A DNA stretch of 64,000 nucleotides from Strigamia acuminata (taxonomy: Eukaryota; Arthropoda; Chilopoda; Geophilomorpha; Linotaeniidae), in assembly GCA_949358305.1 (NCBI GenBank), contig OX442319.1:7812001-7876000 (forward strand), given 5' to 3'. A model generated the notes under the pieces. That model did no database searches. It worked only from the letters and a program-made list of their open reading frames with translations, and had not been told where the DNA came from. Positions within the stretch are counted from its first letter, which is position 1. Every line of letters starts with the position of its first letter. Positions 46,640-57,800 of this stretch are shown piece after piece. Made by a program: the position numbers and the translations under genes.

Positions 46640-47442
46640 GCTGATCGCACCTGAAAAGGTTGGAAAGCAAAGACAATTACTACGGTCACCTTACACCAAC
46701 ACACAACACACACGTTAAACTTAAGACGAACCTTTAGAATCTGAGTGCTTAAACACCCAAACTCTCTGCTATACAGACAAACTCCAAGAGGATTTCTAAT
46801 ATAATTTGAGTGGTTGAATCACAGACTCACTCAAAATCTCAACTAAAACCTTTTTAGAATAAATCCCTAACAATTCTGAGAATGTAAATACTCAGACTGA
46901 CTAACTCTCTTCTAAAATTACAAGTAAACTGCTTCTGTTTACAAATAAATGCTCTAAGAGAATTTAAATAATCCCTGTTCACAAGAATTCCACTAAAAAT
47001 CATGCAAACTATAGACTATTCTAGCTAAATCTGTTGCTCTCCTGCTTATGCAGTTATAGTAGAGCCAAAACTTATTTTATATCACTTTAAACGCAATAGC
47101 AAGACTCATATCTCCCCCAAAAAGACACAAGTAACAACCCAAAGCAAAACCCATCAAAATCACAAAGAAACAACTGAATGTCATCTTCAAAAAGCATGGC
47201 GAACTGCTGCACATTGCGTTGTGTCACTTGAACTGGACCCCTGGCATTGATGGTTACTTCTAGACGATTCTCAGCTGCACAAACTTGATCGGAAATACAT
47301 GCGGAACCAGCCGCTAACTGCACAAACCGTTCTGTTGTCACAAATCCCCTGAATCGTCTGTGAAGTGGCCAAACTCTAGCTTCACGCACGGTGATCAAAC
47401 GCGCACGAATCCGGGTCACAGGCACCAAAAAACAACTTCCCC
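46640..47442 (-). other. BEL-1 5' leader
   Basis: About 0.8 kb between the 5' LTR and the gag-pol start on the minus strand. It holds the primer-binding site at its upstream end. An open frame running into the LTR (47087-47485, 132 codons) has no recognisable domain and is not called. AT-rich otherwise, with no further feature seen. Confidence 0.7.
47405..47427 (-). other. BEL-1 primer-binding site (tRNA-His-like)
   Basis: On the coding strand TGGTGCCTGTGACCCGGATT starts 15 bases after the LTR. It resembles the complement of a eukaryotic tRNA-His 3' end (TGGTGCCGTGACTCGGATTC) with one extra T and one substitution. BEL-2 has a matching site at the same spacing. Confidence 0.5.
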
Positions 47443-48703
47443 TGTTGCAAACAGACATGTCGAACTCGGAAGTCGCGTGGTACATTCATAGGCAACTGTC
47501 CTGTTGCGCATCCATGATCGTATAGTAGAAATTCCAGCAGCAGAAAGCGTTAGGCCTAGCACTAGGCCTAGTTCTCAAACAGTAGATCAGATGGGAAAAA
47601 CATCTCAGCTAATGGGCAAGCAAATGTGTCTTCAAGGAGGAGGAGAGTCAGCTTGGCTCTCTACTCACTCTTCATGTCTGTTGCAAGTGTGCAAGTTAGT
47701 CCAAATAAATACTCCATGTAAATGGAACAAAATAACAAGGAGAACTTTTAATTCTAACCTAACAACCACACTTCATTTTACAACAACTACTACTAAGCCT
47801 AGCAACAACAAGCGCCTAGCAACCGTGAACAATGGCGCTAAAAAATAGGCTTAATTACAAATGACAATTACTCATTATCAATAACTTATTGCCTCCAAAG
47901 AGGGCGCTACGTGTCTCAAACTTAACCCTTTTACATCAAATTGATAACAAGTAATAAAAGCTTAAACTTAACATCTATTAGAGGCATAAAATACATAAAT
48001 AAACAAGTATTAACAATTCCCATTCTTAGTTTCAGAGGAAAGCCAACTTTCCTTCTCAAAGGCAAAAGCCAACCGCTCATCATGCAAGATGGCGGCACAG
48101 CAACTTGCTAACAGCTGTGCAGGCGAACAGGAGCGAACTAGACAGACTTCCATAGCCGCCCTTGACCAGACATCGACGCAAGGACCTTCCAAACAGCGTG
48201 GGGACTCGAACGCGAGTCCAAACCAAGGCGTATCGACGCTGCTCTAGACACACACGCGGATCCGATGCGTCCAAATGCCGTCAACTGTCACGGGAGCTTT
48301 ACGCCGCTCGCCACCTGCTGCCTCACGTCTTGGAAAGTTGCTGACCCCCTAAAACATCAAGCAAAAGGTAAACAACAATCAAATAAAATATGCCTATCTC
48401 AAAACAACTCTAATAATTCTTAAACTAATACACAGAATTACTAAACCACTAAAACGATCACATCAAAACGACCACAAGTGACCGACAACACATCTCCCGA
48501 CCAATCCAGGTGCGACTGGCAGCATGACGACCGTCAAGGACATCACCAAACAAGACCGCTGGTCAGCCAAACAACCGGACATCTCAGATATGTCTCCAAC
48601 TTGTGTCAAAAACTAAAAAGCAAATTAAAAAGTCAAATCTTCTTTTCAGAAGCCAAAACGTGGAAAACTTCTAAATCTTTTTGTTGCGTTCTTGCTCGCA
48701 ACA
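47443..48703 (-). repeat. BEL-1 5' LTR
   Basis: 1,261 bp, pair of 32871-34131 with five differences noted by eye. Followed by target duplication GTTT and then satellite. Confidence 0.96.
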
Positions 48704-50241
48704 GTTTGTGCTAAGTCAACTGCGATGTGAAATGAGCTCAAAATTTTTTTTTCAAAATTTAATGCTTGGGTGTTGCTAAAACTTATATTGAAGGCTTCTA
48801 CTAAGGTTTAAACACTATTTCTGAACATTCAGAGACATTGGACTTGTGGTGTTTGTGCTAAGTCAACTGTGATGAGATCAAAAGTTTATTCTCCCAAATC
48901 ATTCGTTGGATGTTTCTAAAACTTACATTGGAGCCTTCTACTAAGGTTTAAACACTATTTCTGAACATTCAGAGACATTGGTCTTGTGGTGTTTGTGCTA
49001 AGTCAACTGTGATGAGATCAAAAGTCTATTCTCCCAAATCATCGGTTAAATGTTATAAAACTTACATTGGAGCCTTCTACTAAGGTTTAAACACTATTTC
49101 TGAACATTCAGAGACATTGGGCTTGTGGTGTTTGTGCTAAGTCAACTGTGATGAGATCAAAAGTCTATTCTCCCAAATCATCGGTTGGATGTTTCTAAAA
49201 CTTACATTGGAGCCTTCTACTAAGGTTTAAACACTATTTCTGAACATTCAGAGACATTGGTCTTGTGGTGTTTGTGCTAAGTCAACTGTGATGAGATCAA
49301 AAGTCTATTCTCCCAAATCATTGGTTGGATGTTTCTAAAACTTACATTGGAGCCTTCTACTAAGGTTTAAACACTATTTCTGAACATTCAGAGACATTGG
49401 TCTTGTGGTGTTTGTGCTAAGTCAACTGTGATGAGATCAAAAGTCTATTCTCCCAAATCATCGGTTAAATGTTTCTAAAACCTACATTGGAGCTTTCTAC
49501 TAAGGTTTAAACACTATTTCTGAACATTCAGAGACATTGGTCTTGTGGTGTTTGTGCTAAGTCAACTGTGATGAGATCAAAAGTCTATTCTCCCAAATCA
49601 TCGGTTGGATGTTTCTAAAACTTACATTGGAGCCTTCTACTAAGGTTTAAACACTATTTCTGAACATTCAGAGACATTGGTCTTGTGGTGTTTGTGCTAA
49701 GTCAACTGTGATGAGATCAAAAGTCTATTCTCCCAAATCATTGGTTGGATGTTTCTAAAACTTACATTGGAGCCTTCTACTAAGGTTTAAACACTATTTC
49801 TGAACATTCAGAGACATTGGTCTTGTGGTGTTTGTGCTAAGTCAACTGTGATGAGATCAAAAGTCTATTCTCCCAAATCATCGGTTAAATGTTTCTAAAA
49901 CTTACATTGGAACCTTCTACTAAGGTTTAAACACTATTTCTGAACATTCAGAGACATTGGTCTTGTGGTGTTTGTGCTAAGTCAACTGTGATGAGATCAA
50001 AAGTCTATTCTCCCAAATCATCGGTTGGATGTTTCTAAAACTTACATTGGAGCCTTCTACTAAGGTTTAAACACTATTTCTAAACATTCAGAGACATTGG
50101 ACTTGTGGTGTTTGTGCTAAGTCAACTGCGATGTGAAATAAGCTCAAAATTTTTTTTTCAAAATTTATTGCTTGGGTGTTTCTAAAACTTAGATTGAAGG
50201 CTTCTACTAAGGTTTAAACACTATTTCTGAACATTCAGAGA
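48704..50241. repeat. Satellite array, segment 3
   Basis: About 11 monomers. It resumes in phase with the array left of BEL-1 (GTTTGTGCTAAG), so BEL-1 inserted into a continuous array. It starts with a type-B unit, continues with type-A units and ends in a type-B unit before BEL-2. Variants such as ATTCGTTGGATG and TAAATGTTATAAAAC are shared with the 11.8-12.0 and 17.8-17.9 kb regions. No gene seen. Confidence 0.96.
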
Positions 50242-50557
50242 TGTTGCAAACAACGTGGAAATATTTTAGAAATTGCATTTATTACTGTGTTTTATGTCAT
50301 AATAAATATTCATAGTGTAGTGGAATTTTTGCCTAATATTTTCATTTATTGCATTTCAGGTTTTTATCTTATTAAAACATTTTTTAGTGTTTTCAGTAAT
50401 TTTAGTGTCTTTTGTGTTGATATTACATTTTAATTTACTGTTATTTCAAGTGTTTTCAAAGCTTTGTGTCTTATCTCATTGATTTCTTATGCATTTTCAT
50501 GATTTTCGGCAATTTTATGTACATTCGTCGAAGTGCAGTTCAGTTACGCTACACGCG

Positions 50558-50565
50558 TGACGTCA
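50558..50565. promoter_or_regulatory. CRE-like site in BEL-2 5' LTR
   Basis: Perfect TGACGTCA, repeated at 58377-58384 in the 3' LTR. Conserved in the solo and BEL-3 LTRs. Confidence 0.45.
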
Positions 50566-51312
50566 TTTTTCCATTACTAGTCTCGTTTCGTTAGAACTTC
50601 TAACGTTTCGTTCTATACTTTCCGAGTTGTTAAGAATTCTATTCACAATTGCTTTCTACTAATTATTGTCTGCTCTTTCGACTGGTGTGCTTTATTATTG
50701 CCCAAGTGTTTTCGTTTCGTCAGTGCGAACGTTCGTTGTCGGCCACCGCATGGGCGCGGCCGATAATGTTCGGTTCGTGCGGCTTACGATCTATTTCAAA
50801 GTGTTGTGTTGAATAAATAGTGTGATTTTGTGCAGGAAATAACATTTCCTAATTTTATTTAACATTCCTATGTGGTTTTTATAAACATTCTGTGTATCTA
50901 ATTTCAAATGTACTGGTTTTACCGCCAATATGACGTTCGAGGCCGCCATGTTGGAATTTATCGGTAATTCGTTTTTATTTCAATTTGTTTACGATGTATA
51001 TTGATTGAATTGATTTTACTATTCCATTACGATGTTTTTTAACCTGAATTCTTATGTTATTTTGTGTTTTAAAGCCATTTTAAATTCAAATCTTACGGTT
51101 TCGTCATCATACTTGTTTGTGATTGGCTATCGCGATCGTCTGCTACACGATCATTGTTTTGTGCTTCGTTTTCATTGTTTTACTTATTGAATCGAATTGT
51201 TATGATTAGCTTTTTTATTCACTGCATTCTTGCGGTCATTTTGATATATTACAAACTGTAATCCGTGCTAATTTCACAATTTGTCAACTTTGCCTGTATT
51301 TCGTTTTCCTCC

Positions 51313-51326
51313 GTTGCCATGACAAC
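51313..51326. promoter_or_regulatory. X-box-like palindrome in BEL-2 5' LTR
   Basis: GTTGCCATGACAAC inside the inverted repeat CTCCGTTG...CAACGGAG. It matches the RFX/DAF-19 X-box pattern with one imperfect position. Repeated at 59132-59145 in the 3' LTR. Confidence 0.5.
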
Positions 51327-51753
51327 GGAGAATTTTGTGTCTGTATTTCGCCGCTAATCGGCTTGGCGCGTGCCATTTTCGGTATTGCGCATGTGCGGCT
51401 CCCTTGAGGGCCAATTACATTCGTGTATTTTATTCAGTTTTCATCTAACCGTTCATTAAAGAAGTTGTTGAATTTTAGCTCGTGTTTAACTTTATTTCCG
51501 CCATCTTTTCCAATGTGTCGGGAGTAGTTAATCTCTTTTCCCCGCTGGCTTATGGATAAACAAGCACTCGGATACCTTTCAACAGTGCTCTCGTTTGCTT
51601 TCTCCTCATGCAACAATGGATTCGGGAGTGATTATTGTGGTTTCCAGCACGGTTTATGTACGTACTTTGCTATACGATCATCAAATCTTAGTGGCGGGAA
51701 TTTCAAACCGCAAATGCCCATTTCTTCTATATTCGTGTTGACCGACCGCAACA

Positions 51754-52759
51754 TCGAATATCTAGTTTTGGTAGCCGTGACCAGGATAGCCGTTGCATTC
51801 TTTCTGTGTTTTCGTCGTGACGTCAGTGCAACGTCCGATCGTGCGTTTGGTGCGATCAACGGAATAATTTACGTTCGCGATTCGTCGTCTGCTACAAGTA
51901 GTGTCAACGTTCAACGTGACTTCAGCCACAACGAGGACAGGTACGGCGTCGAATTTGAACAATCGTGTGCAAGCAACGGGATCTTCCGGTCGCCATATTT
52001 GGATACACAACGCGCTGCGCTGGGAAGACGATTTGCCCCTGGATTATTTGCATTTTCTTGTTTTTGGAGTTCTGTGTTTTCATTTTGGGGATTTTTATTG
52101 CATGAGGGTATTGTTTTGGGTATTCCATTGGTGTTTTTGTTGTTTCATTTGCTAGTTTTGGGGAAAATTTTAGTAAAAGTGTTTTCATATCAAATTTTGA
52201 AGTGTTTTTTCATTGCATGTTTAGTTCTCCATTATAACCGCCATAAGCGGGGGAGATTAGATTTATTTCGAGTAGAACTGACTAGTTTCAAGTTGAATGA
52301 GCTGTCAGTAGAGTCAAAATTTAATGTTAGGAGTTATTGGCGTGTTTTGTTGCAAAACGAACCGTCAATTGTTTTCAAAAGAGTTTATTGGCGTGCTTTG
52401 TTGCAAAACAAACCGTCAATTATTTTCAAACTGTGCAGGGTAATTGTGTCACGTTTTATTTACGTACACAAAAACCGCTCAAATTTTTGGTCATCCTCGA
52501 TTGGCCAAACATTTGATATTCTAAAATTCTCACGTGTCACCAAGGACCGTGAAAATTGAGTGCTTTTTGGGGGATAAAATAAAAAAGTTTATTCTCTTTA
52601 AAGTTAAAACAAAAACCGTGAAAATTGAGAAATTTTTGGGGGATAAAATTACAAGGTTTATTCTCTTAAAAATTAAAACAAAGTTGAATTGTCATGCCCG
52701 TTTTTATCTGTTCTTTCCAAATTTCACAGCCGAATTTTTTGTGAGAGAGGACAGAGAGA
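51754..52759 (+). other. BEL-2 5' leader with two tandem duplications
   Basis: About 1 kb between LTR and gag start. A 51-bp unit containing TTATTGGCGTG and GCAAAACGAACCGTCAATT is duplicated at about 52332-52433. A 69-bp unit beginning CCGTGAAAATTGAG is duplicated at about 52547-52684. The long frame 51552-52559 starts inside the LTR and shows no domain, so I do not call it. Confidence 0.75.
51769..51787 (+). other. BEL-2 primer-binding site (tRNA-His-like)
   Basis: TGGTAGCCGTGACCAGGAT starts 15 bases after the LTR. It resembles the complement of a tRNA-His 3' end with one inserted A and two substitutions. Same spacing as in BEL-1. Confidence 0.5.
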
Positions 52760-54802
52760 ATGGCGGAACCTACAATGAGAGATCTTCTAACTGAGGATCA
52801 AATCGAAGTGCAACAACAACGTTGGGAGTCGCAAGTCACTGCAATGAATCATTTGTTGTCTATATCGGAGAAGACAGCAGATCCAGGTGAACTGGAAGCG
52901 CTGGTGCAAACTGCGACCCCGAAAGAAACGAGAATAGTCGGTGCGCTGAATGATCTACAGGAATATTCGGACCACGGCTATTATCTAGAATGCATTGACA
53001 AGCTTGAGACTATGCAAGCAAGAGTGGATCTTCTTCGCACGAGATACGAAATTTCAAAGCGATCACTTCCAACTTTGGGAGGAAGATTAAATACGTCGAC
53101 AAGCTCAAACCAGAATACAACCTTGAACGCGACAGCAACGTTTAGAAAAAATTCGAAGCTGCCCAAACTGGATTCCGTAAAATTCGACGAAGATATTTTG
53201 AAGTATAGAACATTCAAAAGTAACTTCGAGACCTCCGTACACAAGGATCCAGACCTGAGTAACATTGAAAAACTCCAGTATTTACAAACTATGTGTACTG
53301 GAGAAGCGGCAATTCTCATCTCAACTTTTCCCCTGATCGAGGAATCCTACGACCTTGCAAGAGAAGAACTCGAAAGACATTTTGGTGATGAGGATGCCCA
53401 ACAAACTGCGTTAATAAAATCAATTCGAGAATTAAAAGCTGTTTCAAGTGTATATCCAACTAAAGCGATAAAAACAAATTTGACAAAGATTTCTGCGACT
53501 ATTAGACTTCTCGAGCAACTAAAAATTCCTATTCAGACTTCCGGAGCTTTCTTATTGCCCGACATAATTAGCAAGTTTCCAACTTCAATGGCATTAAGAT
53601 TTTACCAAGTTCACGGAATTCAAAATAAGAACATTGTTACGTTGCTCAATTTCTTTGTGAATGAAGTTGCGATGGCCGAACGAACTGAAAACGTCTCGGA
53701 AAAATCGAAAAAAGACAAGAATGAAAAATCGGACGTAGAGAAAACGAAAGTGAAAGGTTCAATGACCACGTGCGCAACTACTCAAGACGCCAAGCAGTCT
53801 ACTAGTGCAAAAACGAAGAGTGAACCGAAATCTGAAAGCAAGAATACGCCTTTCAAGACAAACAAGTGCATTTTTTGTGAAGATGAACATTTAAACGGCG
53901 CTTGTAAAAAGGATTTCGAAATTAACGCGAAAATCGAAATAGTTAAGAAAAACCGACTGTGTTTTAATTGTTTCAGAACTGGGCATAGAGTGGGAGACTG
54001 CAAGGTCAAATTTTCTTGTAAACATTGTGGTGGGCGACACCATTCCACAATATGCAAAAAATCCGAGGTGAAGAATTCAACGAGCGCTGCGGAGAAGCCG
54101 AAGGAGCCACAAGTAACAACACATGTTTCATGCGCAATCTCGACGACTCTACAACTAATGATCTTCACCGCGGACCTCAAAACAAAATCAGGAGGAACTC
54201 ACAGCATTCGAGGGATGATTGATCCGGGAAGCCATCGATCGTTCATCACAAAAGAATTTGTTGAAAGACTGAAACTTAAAAAGTGCGGCAGTGTTTCTGC
54301 CACCACACAACGTTTTAATGATTCGTCTCCAGCAGCTACGGACTACGATGTGTTCAATGTCACACTGCAGAGTAAAAATGACACTCAAGATTTGAAACTT
54401 TCCATGCTTTCTGTGGAAGATTTGCCACGAGTGCAAGGCATTCTGAACTCATCAATGATTGACAAAGTGAAGAAACTAAATCTCGAACTTGCTGAAGACC
54501 TACCAGCTAAGACTGCTCAAATTGATGTGCTTTTAGGAGTCGACGTGTGGTGGAAGGTCGTTAAGGATGGCAAGAAAAAGGTAAACGCCGACCTTGGACT
54601 CATTAACACAATTTTTGGATGGGTCTTGGCTGGAGCGGCTGGAAACACCAATTTGTTTGAGGATGAGGAAGGAATGACAACATGTTGTAATACATGCGAC
54701 TTAGACATCCAAGAAAAATTGGACAAACTGTGGAACTTGGAAGCAATCGGAATAAATGCGGGAGAAAAAGAATCCGACTTTATTCGCGATCGATTCGAAT
54801 GA
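52760..54802 (+). CDS. BEL-2 gag and protease, first part of gag-pol, ended by in-frame TGA
   Basis: 680 residues: DUF1759-like gag (about 130-310, with FDEDILKYRTF and IEKLQYL), three zinc knuckles (CIFCEDEHLNGAC from Cys370, CFNCFRTGHRVGDC from Cys401, then CKHCGGRHHSTIC) and a DUF1758 aspartic protease with IDPGSHRSFI (Asp488). The frame stops at TGA 54800-54802, just after the residues SDFIRDRFE, which align with SDFIRDCFE in BEL-1, where the frame continues. The downstream frame at 54839-58000 is in the same register. The stop lies between protease and RT, not at a gag-pol boundary, which argues for a nonsense mutation rather than a programmed signal. The start ATG lies in AGAGAATGGCGG after the leader. 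Confidence 0.93.
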   Translation: MAEPTMRDLLTEDQIEVQQQRWESQVTAMNHLLSISEKTADPGELEALVQTATPKETRIVGALNDLQEYSDHGYYLECIDKLETMQARVDLLRTRYEISKRSLPTLGGRLNTSTSSNQNTTLNATATFRKNSKLPKLDSVKFDEDILKYRTFKSNFETSVHKDPDLSNIEKLQYLQTMCTGEAAILISTFPLIEESYDLAREELERHFGDEDAQQTALIKSIRELKAVSSVYPTKAIKTNLTKISATIRLLEQLKIPIQTSGAFLLPDIISKFPTSMALRFYQVHGIQNKNIVTLLNFFVNEVAMAERTENVSEKSKKDKNEKSDVEKTKVKGSMTTCATTQDAKQSTSAKTKSEPKSESKNTPFKTNKCIFCEDEHLNGACKKDFEINAKIEIVKKNRLCFNCFRTGHRVGDCKVKFSCKHCGGRHHSTICKKSEVKNSTSAAEKPKEPQVTTHVSCAISTTLQLMIFTADLKTKSGGTHSIRGMIDPGSHRSFITKEFVERLKLKKCGSVSATTQRFNDSSPAATDYDVFNVTLQSKNDTQDLKLSMLSVEDLPRVQGILNSSMIDKVKKLNLELAEDLPAKTAQIDVLLGVDVWWKVVKDGKKKVNADLGLINTIFGWVLAGAAGNTNLFEDEEGMTTCCNTCDLDIQEKLDKLWNLEAIGINAGEKESDFIRDRFE

Positions 54803-57800
54803 ACTACAAAGCGTCTAGACGATGGACGTTATGAAGTCATGCTGCCATTCAATGGTCAGGAAGTCGACTTGGAGTCCAATTGGGAATTGGCCATGAATCA
54901 ACTGGCCAACACGCTCAAAAGAATAGATGCCAACGAAGACTACAAAAAACGTTACGACGAGTCCATGTGGCAATATATTCACGAAAATCACGCGGAGGAA
55001 GTCCCAAAAGAAGAGCGTTTTTTGAAGAAAGGAACCTACAATATACCTCACCACCCTGTAATCAAGGAGGATCGAGACACGACGAAATTTCGAGTAGTGT
55101 TCAACGCGTCTTCATCCAAGAAGGGGAAACTTTCCCTCAATGACTGTTTATTTCCGGGACCTTCCCTTAATCCAGACTTAATACTCGTTATTGTGAGATT
55201 CCGTCTCTATTGTATTCCAATAATAGCAGACATTAAGCAAGCGTTTCTCCAGGTTATGATCAACCCAACTCAAACAAACTTTTTACGTTTTTTGTGGGTC
55301 GCTCGTGACTATTTCAAAGAGCCATACTCATGGCAAAATTTGTGGAATAATCTAATGGTTCTGCGAATGATTGTCGTGCCATTTGGCGTCATTTCTTCTC
55401 CATTCCTCTTGTGTGCGACGATTAGGAAACAAGCGAAACAATTTGAAGAAACTCATGCAAAAGAAGTCGACGCACTCGATGATGGAATCTTCATGGATGA
55501 TTTGACGTCAGGAGGAGATTTTACAGCCGACACAACATCACATTGCGAGAAACTGAAAATGATATTAGACGACGGAAAGCTTCCCCTCGTAAAGTGGGCG
55601 ACCTCAAGCAAGGACGTCTTCAACAATTTGAAAAAAGAAGGTTTCCATATGCGAGGAGAGGAGTTTTTGGACTTAGGAATTATAAAAATGCTTGGAATAT
55701 TGTGGAACACGGCAGAAGATGTCATGATGTTTAACATTCCGACCATTGAAAAAATTCCGAATACAAAGCGAGAAGTTGTTTCATTAATGGCTTCCATATT
55801 CGATCCAATGGGACTCATTGCTCCTGTTGTGCTTCAAATGAAACTGCTAGTTCAAGCAATCTGGATTAGGACAAAAAACTGGGATGAAAAGATTCTTGAC
55901 TCAGAGAAAAAAGAAGTTGAAGAGTGGAGTCAAGACATACAAAAATTGAAAGAATTGAAAGTTCAACGTTGGCTGCAGACTTATTCCGGTCAAGACATCA
56001 CTTTAGAAGTTTTCTGTGACGCAAGCACAAAGGCATTTGGCTGTTCAATTTTTGTCGTCAATCTAGAGGGCAAAAGAACTTTATTGTTGAGTAAATGTCG
56101 TATTGCGCCGACGAAAAAAGTGACTCTTCCTCGACTTGAATTAACTGCAGCAGTGGTTGGAGTGCGAATGACCAAGTACCTGTTAGAAAACTTTCTTCCC
56201 GGTTACCCGGTCACTGAGGTGAAATACTACTCGGACTCCACCATAACTCTAGCCTGGATAAATTCGGACAAGAACGTATGGAAGCCATACGTCTCAAACC
56301 GTGTTCAAGAAATTATTTCTTCAACTAAGCCCGAACAATGGTCTCATGTACCAACAGAATTTAACCCAGCAGATTTATTAACTCGACCACATAACTCAAA
56401 AACATTGATGCAAAATAAACTTTGGTGGTTTGGAGTTGATGTCTCGAAACTGGAAAAAAGAGAAATTATACAAGAGGATCTTCCAGAAGAAGAACGAAAA
56501 ATCGTTGTGATGACAATTCAAGTGACAGAAAGCTTTATTGGTCGATTCTTCAAACGATTCCGAAATTACAACCGACTTTTGAGAGTTTTCTCATACATTT
56601 TGCGATGGAAAAACAAACTTTTGCGCGGTGAGCCTCTCTCGCCACTCGAGTTAGAGGACAACCAATTGAAGATCCTGCAACTTTCCCAGAAGCTACATTT
56701 TTCTGAGGAGATTGATGATGTGAAAAACAAAAGAGAACTGTCTAAACATTCCACCCTACGCAATTTCGAGCTCTTCATTGACGAGGACGGATTACTTCGA
56801 CTTCGTAGCCGCTTGAAAAAATCTTTATTGACATTTGATGAGGTTTATCCAATTATCTTGCATTATGATAGTTGGATAACAAGACTGTTAATTAAAAAAG
56901 TGCATTTGGAGTTGCTTCATGGTGACATAAGCGAAACCTTGTATCACCTACGCGAACGATTTTGGATTATTAGAGGAAGAAGAACAATTCAGACAGTTAT
57001 AAGAGAATGTGAAATTTGCAGACGAGGAAAACTTGCACGCAACAACCCTTCAACGGGTGACCTTCCTGCTGAACGTGTGACGCCAGCGGCGCCATTCCAA
57101 AACACAGGAGTGGACCACTTGGGTCCCATTTATGTCGGCAGCAACAAGAAGGAAAAGAAAAAAGTTTACATCTTGCTTTTCACGTGTATGGTGACCCGTT
57201 CCATACATTTAGAAGTTTCAGAGGACCTTTCTGTGCCAAAGTTTTTGCTTGCAATGAGAAGATTTGGGGCACGCCACGGATACCCCGGGAAGATTTTCTC
57301 TGACAACAGTAAGACGTTTGAGCGCGGAAGCCTCGAATTACAATCATGGGGGAAACTCATCGGTCATAATGACGTGAAAACATTCCTATCTGAAAAAAGG
57401 GTGCTCTGGACATTCATCCCACCGCTTTCTCCATGGATGGGCGGAGCGTGGGAGCGTCTAGTCCGCTCTGTCAAAGATAAACTTCGAAAGACATTGTTGC
57501 GCAGCACCGTAGACTTAGAAACTCTCCAAATTTTGGCTCTGGAAATTAGTTCAGTGCTAAATTCACGACCCTTAAGTTATGTCCCCGACAGTGTTGATGG
57601 TGGTAGAATTTTGGCACCTGAAAACTTTCTAACCGGAGGTATGCCTAAATACGTAATAAACAAACAATTGAGTGCAATTAAAAAATCCGATTTGAGAAAA
57701 CTGGACATTAAACGACGCCAATTTATTTGGGAGTTCTGGAAAATTTGGAAAAAGAGTTACCTCATGCAATTGAGGAATTTTTATGAATCCAAAGGTGATA

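Larger units (their letters stand above)
32871..48703 (-). mobile_element. BEL-1: BEL/Pao LTR retrotransposon carrying a nested copia element
   Basis: Bounded by two 1,261-bp direct LTRs with TGTTGC...GCAACA ends and by the target duplication GTTT (32867-32870 and 48704-48707). The insertion splits the satellite block GGTGTTT/GTGCTAAG. The coding strand is minus: 5' LTR 47443-48703, primer site near 47427, leader, gag-pol from 46639 down, 3' LTR 32871-34131. The 7.2-kb copia element at 34476-41670 interrupts pol. Without it and one target repeat, BEL-1 would be about 8.6 kb. I noticed five LTR-LTR differences, so BEL-1 is older than its passenger. Assignment to BEL/Pao rests on the domain order gag (DUF1759), zinc knuckles, protease (DUF1758), RT, RNase H, integrase, DUF5641. 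Confidence 0.96.
50242..51753 (+). repeat. BEL-2 5' LTR
   Basis: 1,512 bp, TGTTGC...GCAACA. It contains a CRE (50558), AATAAA (50812-50817), TATAAA (50880-50885), an X-box-like palindrome (51313), an NRF1-like TGCGCATGTGCG (51386) and a YY1-like TCCGCCATCTT (51497). Open frames in it (a 60-codon minus-strand frame, and a plus-strand frame from 51552 running into the leader) are shared by all copies and are not called. Confidence 0.96.

Noticed and set aside
47087-47485. 132-codon frame across BEL-1 leader and 5' LTR
   Set aside because: Crosses the LTR boundary and the primer-binding site and has no domain.
51552-52559. 335-codon frame running from BEL-2 LTR into the leader
   Set aside because: Starts inside the LTR, has no recognisable domain and stops before gag. 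In the 3' LTR copy the same start reads into satellite.
54800-54810. Programmed stop-codon readthrough in BEL-2
   Set aside because: The next codon is ACT, not CTA, and the position is between protease and RT. Nonsense mutation is simpler, though not proven.
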